In this document: piece by piece, positions 32,253 through 39,961 of the stretch
How positions within the stretch are numbered: position 1 is the first letter of the stretch
Layout: every line of letters begins with the position of its first letter
Assembly (NCBI RefSeq): GCF_014203395.1
Contig: NZ_JACHIW010000002.1
Span: 1,178,001 to 1,242,000, forward strand
DNA length: 64,000 bases
Origin: Saccharopolyspora phatthalungensis
GTDB lineage: Bacteria > Actinomycetota > Actinomycetes > Mycobacteriales > Pseudonocardiaceae
Direction: 5' to 3'
Position numbers and translations under genes: made by a program
The notes under the pieces: model-generated
Database searches by the model: none
Told to the model about the DNA's origin: nothing
The model's input: the letters and a program-made list of their open reading frames with translations, nothing else

Positions 32253-33476
32253 TCACCGGGTTGGCGCTATGCCCATGCGATAGGCAAGCCCCCGAAGCTC
32301 CCGGCTGGTGTTGCTGGAGTGTGCAACCTTGGGCAACAACCCCAAAACGGTCTCTCGTACCAGTGGCCTCGTACGGATGAGCTGTGGAGCGATCCTCTCC
32401 GCACGTATCAAGGACTGCACACTCTGATCACGAGTGGCTGGTTCGCAGGCCAGCGCCCGGCCGAGATCAGACCAGTAAATGCCCTGACGGTCAGGGGCTG
32501 GAATCGTCTCAGGATGCACGTCGCGTGCGATCTCGGCGACCCGCCCGCCTTCGCCAAGGTCCGTGTTCAGACCGACAGACCAAATCCCGACGTTGTCGCG
32601 GCTGAAGTACAGGTAAGCGAAGTTGGGGTTCTGATCGGGATTGTCCGGCAGGTGGGTGGTGAGGTGGGTCGCTTCGGCGAGGTGTAGGCGGGCCTCTTCC
32701 GCTTTGCCTTGCGCGGTGGAGGCCAGCGCGGCGGACAGGTGAAGCATCCCGGCGACCTGCACGATGTCGGTGTTGGTGTGCGGGCCGATCTGGTCCAGTG
32801 CTCGTATCACGCTGGCGTGCTGGTGGGGCCGATTCTGTTGACCGGTGGCGTAAGCACGCAGGTAGGCGGCGTAGGCCAGCCATTCTGGGGCGTCGAGTTC
32901 TTCGGCGACGCTGCGGGCGTGCAAAGCGGCGAGCAGTGGCCAGCCGTCCACGCCGCCTAGGTTCTTGGTGGTGCAGGTGGCCGCGTAGTAGGCGTACATA
33001 AGCGCGATCAAGGCGTCCCTACGGTGCTCGGGGTCGCGCACGTAGGCGGCGTGCAGTTCGGCCAGGAGATCGGGGAGGATCGCGCCTTGCCCCGCGTAGT
33101 CGGCGCGTAGGTCGGTGTTGAGCCGGTGGGCATCGGCAGCCAGAAGCGGCCAAGGACGTGGTGTGATCTCGGGATCTAGGCCGAGTTCGTAGGCGTCGAG
33201 GGCTACGCGGACTTCGTTGAGCGCCGCCCGGCCTTCGGCGGACACCGGGTCGGCGGCTGTGTAGGGCTGGCCGGTGAGTTCGCTTGGTGAGACTCGCAGT
33301 GCGTGCGCCAATGCTTCCAGCACTGATCGTTTGGTTATGGCACGTAGACCGCGTTCGATCATCGACAGGTACCCGCCGGTCATGCCCGCCAGCTCGGCCG
33401 TAGCGGTGAGGCTCATGCGCCGCCACGTGCGGATTTCCCTGACACGCCGCCCAATGTGGGCATCATCGCGGCCCAT
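32253..33476 (-). CDS. XRE regulator with TPR-like C-terminal region (paralogue 2)
   Basis: A 407-aa protein. HTH at about 6-65 (RRVREIRTWRRMSLTATAEL, GGYLSMIERGLRAITKRS), then helical repeats and the closing motif RELRGLAYRMGIAPTR. AGGTGG lies six bases before the ATG at 33476. It resembles paralogue 3 closely in the HTH and more loosely in the ligand region, as expected if the DNA target is kept and the ligand changes. The leader is almost identical to that of paralogue 3. Confidence 0.87.
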   Translation of the reverse strand: MGRDDAHIGRRVREIRTWRRMSLTATAELAGMTGGYLSMIERGLRAITKRSVLEALAHALRVSPSELTGQPYTAADPVSAEGRAALNEVRVALDAYELGLDPEITPRPWPLLAADAHRLNTDLRADYAGQGAILPDLLAELHAAYVRDPEHRRDALIALMYAYYAATCTTKNLGGVDGWPLLAALHARSVAEELDAPEWLAYAAYLRAYATGQQNRPHQHASVIRALDQIGPHTNTDIVQVAGMLHLSAALASTAQGKAEEARLHLAEATHLTTHLPDNPDQNPNFAYLYFSRDNVGIWSVGLNTDLGEGGRVAEIARDVHPETIPAPDRQGIYWSDLGRALACEPATRDQSVQSLIRAERIAPQLIRTRPLVRETVLGLLPKVAHSSNTSRELRGLAYRMGIAPTR

Positions 33477-33615
33477 GCGACACCACCTGTTTTCGCCAGA
33501 GTTGCGCTCTTCGCCGTACCCCCGGGGAGCTACCCGGGGGCTATCGACCTCCGGCGAAGAGGTGACGTTGAGGATAGCGAGTACCCGATCATGCGGCCAA
33601 GCTGCGGGAGACGCC
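33477..33615 (-). promoter_or_regulatory. Structured leader of XRE gene 2, duplicated before gene 3
   Basis: CTCTTCGCCG (33507-33516) pairs with CGGCGAAGAG (33552-33561), enclosing CCCCCGGG (33519-33526) pairing with CCCGGGGG (33533-33540). The result is a nested double hairpin about 30-85 bases before the start codon. The same block stands before paralogue 3. It could act as a regulator-binding region or an RNA leader; both are inferences. Confidence 0.6.
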
Positions 33616-34070
33616 CCCCACTGCGGAACCCGCGGATTCAAAGATCGAAGCCCGCCACTCCATCAGCGCACGCACATCCGCTGCGCGCGCTCTCGGCTCC
33701 TCCGCGTCTAGGACCTCTGCAAGACGCTCATAGAAGTGCTCACCATCGGGCACGAAGATCGCTCAGATGTCGTGCTCACCGCAGCCCCTATAGGCGCCAA
33801 AGGAGTCGACGGTGACACCATCGGCCGAGCCCCAGTCAGTGAACGAGAACCTGCATTCGAGAGGAGCAGGTGTCACATCGTCTAGGCGATGGAATGCCTC
33901 ACTTTCGAAGCTGCCCTCGTACTCCCAGCACGTTTCCGGCCCGAGAAAGTAGCCCGACTCGTTCTTGTCGAACGTTCCGTCCGGTTGCCAACCGCGGGGG
34001 GGGAGAGCAAGTCATGCAGTTGCTCGAGACGTTCGCATTCGATTGAAGGTCCATATACCACGTAGCCCAT
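33589..34070 (-). pseudogene. Broken gene of unknown family (frameshift and internal stop)
   Basis: From ATG 34070 the protein reads MGYVVYGPSIECERLEQLHD, then hits a run of eight C (coding strand). A one-base shift there restores GWQPDGTFDKNESGYFLGPE, GPETCWEYEGSFESEAFHRL and FSFTDWGSADGVTVDSFGAY. After one in-frame TGA it continues AIFVPDGEHFYERLAEVLDA to a stop at 33589. The amino-acid sequence is coherent across both lesions, so this was a roughly 160-aa protein. Family not recognised. Confidence 0.6.
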
Positions 34071-34307
34071 ATGGCCTAATCGTCATCAGTAAGCAGCAAC
34101 TTGACTATGCAACGCGTTCGTGTGGTCCGTCCTGGCACCGGTCGGCGAGGGTCTTATTGACGACGGCCCTGGGGTTGCATGCCGTTGGACGGCATCCCGA
34201 GAGCGGACCTATCTCACATCTGATCACAGACGCCGTTGCAGTCCTTGCAGGACCTGTTCGAGCAAATCCCGTATGACCGGAAAGCTATGAGTGATCAGCC
34301 GCAGCGC

Positions 34308-34324
34308 CTTTACTGCTTGTTAAG
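34308..34324 (-). terminator. CTTTAC-N5-GTTAAG dyad after XRE gene 3
   Basis: The third copy of the dyad, with one mismatch, 12 bases past the stop. The 34071-34307 stretch upstream of it shows no supported gene. Confidence 0.4.
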
Positions 34325-34336
34325 CAGCCGCGAACA

Positions 34337-35554
34337 TCACCCGGTTGGCGCTACACCCATGCGAAACGCCAGACCACGAAGTTCGCGCCCCCCAGCTTCC
34401 CGACGTGCGGCAGCGAGCAAGTCAGTCACTGTCTCTCGGACAAGCGGGTTGTTCCGAATAAGTTGGGGCGCTGTGCGCTCGGCTTCGGCGAGCGTTTCGA
34501 TACCCTCAGCCCTGGTTTTCCGTTCGCTGGCTAGCGCTCGGCCTACGTCGGCGAGGAACGCAGCGCGCCGCGCCTTGCCTTCGATCATGCGGGGCTGAAC
34601 TGTGCGGGCGTACTCGGCGACCCGACCGCCCTCGCCAAGTTCGGTACCCAAGCTGACTTGCCACACTCCAACGTTCTCGGGAGCGAAGTACAGCCAACCG
34701 AAGTTCTGTCGCACGTCAGGAAGCCGTGTGGCGAGGTTTTCGGCTTCTGACACGTGATCGTGTGCACGTTCGGGGTCACGCTGGGAGGCACAGACCAGTG
34801 CCGCGTTCAGATGTAGCGCGCCGGCAGCCTGGACCACGTTCGGATCGTCAAGACTGCCCTGCACCCGGTCGATGGTTCGCACCGCATGTGTGTACTGGTG
34901 GGGCCGGTCAAGTGCCCCACCCGAATAGCCCCGGATGAATGCGGCAAACCCGATCCACTCTGGACTGTCGAGTTCTTCCGCGCACTGTTGGGCAAGCCTG
35001 GCAGCGACAAGCGGCAGACCACGGACACCCAGGCATTTCGTGAAACCGGCGGCTGACCGGTAGGTGTAGATCAAGCCGATCAACGCCTCACGGCGGCGTA
35101 CGGAGTCATGAACGTAGGCGGCGTGAAGCTCGGCGAGCAGGCCAGGTATGACCGTGCCTAGCGACGCATAGTCCGCGTCGGCTCTCAGAACGTCGTTGAG
35201 CCGTTGTATGTCTGCGGAGATTTCCGGCCAAGGGCGCGCTTCGATGCTGGGGTCTGTGCCAAGGTCGTAGGCGTCGAGTGCCGCTTCCACTGCGGCGATA
35301 CCGGCTTGTGCTTCGGCAGACAGCGGATCGGCGGGTCGGTAGGGCTGCCCGGTGAGGTCTTCCGGTGAGACCCTCAACGCTTGCGCCAAGCCGTCCAGGA
35401 GCGGGCGGCGCGTGACTGCTCGTAAGCCACGTTCGATCATGCTCAAGTATGCGGGTGAGATTCCTGCGAGTTCGGCAGTGGCGGCGAGGTTCATGCGCCG
35501 CCACGTGCGGATTTCCCTGACACGCCGCCCAATGTAGGCATCATCGAGGCCCAT
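34337..35554 (-). CDS. XRE regulator with TPR-like C-terminal region (paralogue 3)
   Basis: A 405-aa protein. HTH at about 6-65 (RRVREIRTWRRMNLAATAEL, PAYLSMIERGLRAVTRRPLL), followed by TPR-like helices and the family end RELRGLAFRMGVAPTG. AGGTGG precedes the ATG at 35554. Same organisation as paralogue 2, including the double-hairpin leader and the 3' dyad. Confidence 0.87.
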   Translation of the reverse strand: MGLDDAYIGRRVREIRTWRRMNLAATAELAGISPAYLSMIERGLRAVTRRPLLDGLAQALRVSPEDLTGQPYRPADPLSAEAQAGIAAVEAALDAYDLGTDPSIEARPWPEISADIQRLNDVLRADADYASLGTVIPGLLAELHAAYVHDSVRRREALIGLIYTYRSAAGFTKCLGVRGLPLVAARLAQQCAEELDSPEWIGFAAFIRGYSGGALDRPHQYTHAVRTIDRVQGSLDDPNVVQAAGALHLNAALVCASQRDPERAHDHVSEAENLATRLPDVRQNFGWLYFAPENVGVWQVSLGTELGEGGRVAEYARTVQPRMIEGKARRAAFLADVGRALASERKTRAEGIETLAEAERTAPQLIRNNPLVRETVTDLLAAARREAGGRELRGLAFRMGVAPTG

Positions 35555-35697
35555 GCGACACCACCTGTTTTCGCCGGAGTTGTGCTCTTCGCCGTACCCC
35601 CGGGGAGCTACCCCGGGGGCTATCGACCTCCGGCGAAGAGGTGACGTTGAGGGTAGCGAGTACCCGATCATGCAGCCAAGCTGCGGGAGACGGCCCG
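35555..35697 (-). repeat. Leader of XRE gene 3, second copy of the duplicated block
   Basis: Nearly base-for-base the same as 33477-33615: outer arms CTCTTCGCCG (35585-35594) and CGGCGAAGAG (35631-35640), inner arms CCCCCGGGG (35597-35605) and CCCCGGGGG (35611-35619). Similarity extends to about 35697, past the region needed for a promoter, so the block was copied together with its gene. Confidence 0.7.
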
Positions 35698-35826
35698 CCA
35701 CGGCGACACGGCTGTAGAGCGCCCGCTGTGCACGTAGGTCCTCCCGCAGTGCCGACGTCCGGGCGCACGCGCTGATCCCGGCCTGCTAGCGGAGTGGGCC
35801 GGGATCGGCGGGGTCGTAGGGGTCGG

Positions 35827-36831
35827 TCACCCGGTGGTGAGGACGATCCGGCCTGCGACGCGGCGGGCATCCAGGTCGGCGAAGGCTTGGGTGGCCTCTG
35901 CCAGCGGATACGTGGTGACGACGGGAGTGACCCGACCGTCGGCGACCATTGCCAACGCGTCGGCGAAGGACGACATGGTGGTGGAGGCGGATCCGGTGAG
36001 CACAGCCTCCTTGTGGAACAGGAAGGCGGGATGCAGCCGCACGGGGTCACCGGACACCTGGCCGGTGAAGACGTAACGCCCGCGCTTCGCGAGGCCGCGG
36101 AATGCCTGCCGGAACACGGCCGGATGCCCGACGTTGTCCAGCACGACCTCCGCGCCCCGGCCGTCGGTGAGTTCGAGCAGCCGTGGCCACCAGTCCTGCC
36201 CGGTGTCGACCACGTGGTCCGCCCCGGTGAGCGCGTCGGCTTTGGCGGCGGACCCGGTCACCGCGATCACCGTCGCGCCGAGGGCCTTGGCCACCTGCAC
36301 CCCATGCAGGCCGAGCCCGCCGCCCGCGCCCGTGACAACCACGGTTTCCCCAGGCACCACCCGGCCGATACCGCGCAGCGCCTGCAAGCAGGTTCCCACC
36401 GTGCAGGCGACCACGGCGGCGGAATCGAGGCCGACGTGCGCCGGAACCGTCAACAGAGACGACTCCGGCAGCGCGACGAATTCGGCGTACCCGCCGTAGG
36501 TGAACGTCCGGGCGACACAGTCGACATCGCGCCCGGCGTAGCAGTCCGGGCAGCGGCCGCAGTGCGTGAACTGCTTGGCGGCCACCCGATCGCCCACCTT
36601 CAGGTGGCGGACCGCCGAGCCGATCTCGGCCACGGTCCCGGCGATCTCGTGACCAAGGATCCCGGGCAGCGGAGCCTTCGTCAGCCCCATCCGGTCGGCC
36701 TGGTCATGCCCGCACATACCGCACGCCGCGACCCGGACCAGGACCTGATCCGGCGCGGGTGACGGGCGCTCGACCTCACACACTCGTGCTACCTCGGGTC
36801 CCCCAGGAGCGCCCACCACGACTGCTCGCAT
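35827..36831 (-). CDS. Zinc-dependent alcohol dehydrogenase (MDR family)
   Basis: A 334-aa enzyme. Catalytic zinc ligand in ACGMCGHDQ, GHEIAGTV with the His-Glu pair, structural zinc site C-x2-C-x2-C-x7-C (HCGRCPDCYAGRDVDC), and the NAD(P) motif VTGAGGGLGLHG. It oxidises an alcohol to an aldehyde or ketone, or the reverse. Last gene of the leftward catabolic operon; GAGGAG precedes the ATG at 36831. Confidence 0.9.
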   Translation of the reverse strand: MRAVVVGAPGGPEVARVCEVERPSPAPDQVLVRVAACGMCGHDQADRMGLTKAPLPGILGHEIAGTVAEIGSAVRHLKVGDRVAAKQFTHCGRCPDCYAGRDVDCVARTFTYGGYAEFVALPESSLLTVPAHVGLDSAAVVACTVGTCLQALRGIGRVVPGETVVVTGAGGGLGLHGVQVAKALGATVIAVTGSAAKADALTGADHVVDTGQDWWPRLLELTDGRGAEVVLDNVGHPAVFRQAFRGLAKRGRYVFTGQVSGDPVRLHPAFLFHKEAVLTGSASTTMSSFADALAMVADGRVTPVVTTYPLAEATQAFADLDARRVAGRIVLTTG

Positions 36832-36903
36832 CGCATTTCTCCTCTCACAAGTGCACTGCTCTTACGACGGGCGCCTTCTGCGAGTTCTGCCTGGGGGCGC
36901 AGC

Positions 36904-38250
36904 TCAAACCTCCTCGGTGGCCCGGAGTGCCGCAGGGTGCCCGGAGACCGTGAGGTCGCGGTCTCGGGTTTCGGGCACCAGTCGGGCGGCGAGCCAGCTG
37001 AGCACGCTCAGAACGGCAACGACGACGCCGACGGAGAAGCTGCCGTACGTGGCGGCGAGCGCGGTCGCCGCGATGGGGGCGAGCCCGCCGCCGAGAATGG
37101 CCGCAACGTTGTAGCAGACGCTGGCGCCGGTGTAGCGGTGCTCGGTTTCGAATAGCTCGGGCAGCAGTGCCGCGATCGAGCCCCAGGCGAAACCGAAGGC
37201 CCCCATAGTCACCGAGATACCTAGCGCGAACGCCCACGGTGTGCCGATGTCAAGGAGCGGGAACAGCGCGAGTGCGACACCGGCGGAGATCACGTTGCCC
37301 CACACCACCATCGCGCGCCGCCCGGCGCGGTCGGACAGCAAAGCCGATGCCACGGTGACGACGCAGAGAACGGCGCCAGCGAGGATCCCGAGGGCCAGCA
37401 CGGTGTGGCGCGGCAATCCGAGCCCGCCATGCTGGTTGGTCCCGTAGGAGGTGAGGAAGGTCGTCCCGAGATAGAAGATCGCGAAGTTGCCGGTCATCGC
37501 GCCCGTACCGATCAGCACCTCACGCCACTGCGCTCGCAGCACCGACACGATCGGAACCTGCCTGTCCGCGTGCTGCTTCGGGGTGTTCTGAGCCGCGGTG
37601 AACGCCGGTGTCTCTTCGAGCCGGACCCGGACGTAGAGACCGAAGAGGACGAGGACGATGCTGAGCAGGAAGGGAATCCGCCAGCCGATCGCCAGGAAAC
37701 GCGTGTCGGTATCGCCGAGCGTGAGATTGGTGATCAGGAACGTGGCGCTGGCCAGGATGAACGCGAAAGGCGCTCCCAGCTGGGGGAAGATCGCGTAAAA
37801 GCCGCGCCGCTTCTTGGGTGCATGCTCGGTGGCCAGCAGGGCGGCTCCGGCCCATTCACCACCGATCGCGAATCCCTGCAGGAAGCGCAGCACGACCAGC
37901 AGGATCGGGGCGGCAGCACCGATCGTCTCCGCGGTGGGCAACGCTCCAATGAGGACGGTGCTGATTCCCATGATCAGCAAGGTCGTCGTCAGCGTGCGTT
38001 TGCGTCCGAGCCGGTCGCCGAAGTGCCCGAACACCACACCCCCGACCGGTCGCGCGAAGAAGGCGACCGCGAAGGTCGAAAAGGACGCCACGGCACCCGC
38101 CGTGGCGCCGAGTCCCGGAAAGAACAGCTTCGGGAAGACCAGCGCCGCGGCGGTGCCGTAGATCAGGAAGTCGTAGAACTCGATCGTGGTACCCACGCAG
38201 CTCGCCATGGCCACATGGCGGGCAGACGGTGTGGTCCGTGGTGTCGGCAT
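36904..38250 (-). CDS. MHS-family MFS transporter
   Basis: A 448-aa membrane protein with about 12 spans. MASCVGTTIEFYDFLIYGTA at the first span and FGHFGDRLGRKRTL between spans 2 and 3 are signatures of the metabolite:H+ symporter family, which imports organic acids such as benzoates, citrate and alpha-ketoglutarate. The ATG at 38250 follows CGGAGG at six bases. In this operon it probably imports the carboxylate activated by the CoA ligase. Confidence 0.9.
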   Translation of the reverse strand: MPTPRTTPSARHVAMASCVGTTIEFYDFLIYGTAAALVFPKLFFPGLGATAGAVASFSTFAVAFFARPVGGVVFGHFGDRLGRKRTLTTTLLIMGISTVLIGALPTAETIGAAAPILLVVLRFLQGFAIGGEWAGAALLATEHAPKKRRGFYAIFPQLGAPFAFILASATFLITNLTLGDTDTRFLAIGWRIPFLLSIVLVLFGLYVRVRLEETPAFTAAQNTPKQHADRQVPIVSVLRAQWREVLIGTGAMTGNFAIFYLGTTFLTSYGTNQHGGLGLPRHTVLALGILAGAVLCVVTVASALLSDRAGRRAMVVWGNVISAGVALALFPLLDIGTPWAFALGISVTMGAFGFAWGSIAALLPELFETEHRYTGASVCYNVAAILGGGLAPIAATALAATYGSFSVGVVVAVLSVLSWLAARLVPETRDRDLTVSGHPAALRATEEV

Positions 38251-38315
38251 CGTTGCCTCCGGGGTTGTTGAAATGCGAGATCCTGCGGAGCGGTTCTGGG
38301 GTGTCGGGTGCGGTC

Positions 38316-39038
38316 TCAGGCCGGTGGGGGTTTCGGTGCGCCGAGACGCCGAGCGAGTGCGGCGACGCCGATTTCGAGGGTGCGCGCCGTGTAAGGCACC
38401 GTGAGCCCGATCGCGGCGACGACCTCGGCGCGGGTTGCGCCGTAGCGCAGGGCGTTTGCGACATGCAGCGCGGCGCCGTCGCGGAAGAGATGGGTGGTCG
38501 ACAAGTCCGCGACGACGAAGACCAGCTCGCGCCACTTGAGCGGCAGGCCCTCGGAGCGCCAGAGCACTCGTCCCAACCCCCGGTACGCCGCAAAGGCTTC
38601 GGGCATCAGAGCCGCCATGCGGGCGTGGTAGCCGGGGAATCGTTCTTCGAAGGCAGCCCAGTAGCCGCCTCGCGTGGACTCCGGTGCCGGCGGTTCGGCA
38701 TCCACCGGAACGAGGGGAATCCCGGTGGTGAGGCTGTGCGTGGAGATCAGCGTGAGCAGTTCCAGGACGTCGAGGACTTCGCGCTCGGTCGCGCCCGCGT
38801 CCAGGGCCCGGCCGATGCGCAGGTCAACTCCCCGCTCGTCGAGCACCGTCATCGTCGCGTCGTGTGCCAGCAGGAGCAGTTCACGGATGTGGGGTCGCAG
38901 CACGGTGGCGTCGTGGCACGCCGCGAGGTAGCCGGCGAACGCCTCGACGAACTCCGGGTCGCGGTCGAGCAGGTCCTCCCATGCCGGTGAGAGCGGCCCG
39001 AGTACCCGTTCGAGGCGCGCGCGTGGGTCGGTTGTCAT
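38316..39038 (-). CDS. Carboxymuconolactone-decarboxylase-like protein, two CMD halves
   Basis: A 240-aa helical protein with two CMD-type segments: PHIRELLLLAHDATMTVLDE with DAGATEREVLDVLELLTLIS, and LKWRELVFVVADLSTTHLFR with RYGATRAEVVAAIGLTVPY. The CxxC of AhpD-type peroxidases is missing, so thiol chemistry is unlikely; a lactone decarboxylase or isomerase-like role fits the neighbouring lactonase-like gene. It starts in an ATGA overlap with that gene. Confidence 0.82.
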   Translation of the reverse strand: MTTDPRARLERVLGPLSPAWEDLLDRDPEFVEAFAGYLAACHDATVLRPHIRELLLLAHDATMTVLDERGVDLRIGRALDAGATEREVLDVLELLTLISTHSLTTGIPLVPVDAEPPAPESTRGGYWAAFEERFPGYHARMAALMPEAFAAYRGLGRVLWRSEGLPLKWRELVFVVADLSTTHLFRDGAALHVANALRYGATRAEVVAAIGLTVPYTARTLEIGVAALARRLGAPKPPPA

Positions 39039-39961
39039 GAGCTCGATTCCCTCGCTGTGCGGGCGGACAGGGCGAGCCCGGGCAACGCGAGACCGGGATG
39101 GGGGGCGGGAAGGGCGATCACCGACCCGCCCTTGGCCGCGGTCACGACCAAGGTGTCCAGCCCGGGCCCGGCGAAGCACACGCTGGTGACCAGTGAGCCG
39201 GTCCCGAACCGGATCTCCTGCTGGATATCGCCTCGTGCATCGAAGGCCATGACATTACCGCCGACGCTGCCGGCGACCCAGAGCCAGCCGCGCACGTCGA
39301 CGGCGATCCCGTCCGGCTTGCCATGAGGCAGCTCGACCGACCACCCGTCGGGCTGGCAACCGTGTGCGGTCAGCCGGAATCTGGTGATCCGGCCGGGTGC
39401 CGTCTCCGCCACGTAGATCCGCTCACCGGTGGCGTCGAAGGCCAGCCCGTTGGGAAACAACAGCCCGTCTCGCTCGACGTGGAGGTCCCCGGTGGTGGCG
39501 TCCCAGGACAGCAGCCGGCCGGGGGCCGGGGTGCCGTCCAGCGAGTGGTCTGGCGGGTCGGTGAACCAGAATCTGCCGTCGGGGCCGACGACACAATCGC
39601 TGGGCGCATCAACGCCGTCCGGCACGACGGTCGTCAACGTTCCCGCCGCCCATCGCTGGATCGACGGGGCGGCCGTGAGCGTCGACCGCGATGGCATGAC
39701 CGTCGCCCCGTTCTGGGCGATGAGCACTTCTCCGGCGCTGCCGACGGCGATCCCGTTCGGGCCGCCTCCGGTCTCGACCGCGAGCTCTGCGCCGGAGCCG
39801 TCGAGATCGACCCGGTAGACGTGACCGCGGTTGATGCTGGCCACCAGCACCGCATGGTCATCGAGCGCCGCCGGGCCTTCCGTGAACCCGAGGCCCTGGG
39901 CGAGGAAACGCGCGCCTTCGGGAAGCCGCACGCCCGTGCTCGGCGTCGATGCGGCGGTCAT
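39035..39961 (-). CDS. SMP-30/gluconolactonase-family protein
   Basis: A 308-aa propeller enzyme: GFTEGPAALDD with the metal-binding Glu, GGGPNGIAVGS, GLLFPNGLAFDATGERIYV and KPDGIAVDVRGWLWVAG give the conserved Asn and Asp ligands. It probably hydrolyses a lactone. It is joined to the gene before and the gene after it by four-base ATGA overlaps, so it is co-translated with the CoA ligase and the CMD protein. Confidence 0.87.
   Translation of the reverse strand: MTAASTPSTGVRLPEGARFLAQGLGFTEGPAALDDHAVLVASINRGHVYRVDLDGSGAELAVETGGGPNGIAVGSAGEVLIAQNGATVMPSRSTLTAAPSIQRWAAGTLTTVVPDGVDAPSDCVVGPDGRFWFTDPPDHSLDGTPAPGRLLSWDATTGDLHVERDGLLFPNGLAFDATGERIYVAETAPGRITRFRLTAHGCQPDGWSVELPHGKPDGIAVDVRGWLWVAGSVGGNVMAFDARGDIQQEIRFGTGSLVTSVCFAGPGLDTLVVTAAKGGSVIALPAPHPGLALPGLALSARTARESSS

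Noticed and set aside
29640..35700. An intact insertion sequence or integrative element spanning the XRE patch
   Set aside because: No terminal repeats, target duplications, intact transposase or integrase could be found; only a transposase remnant is present.
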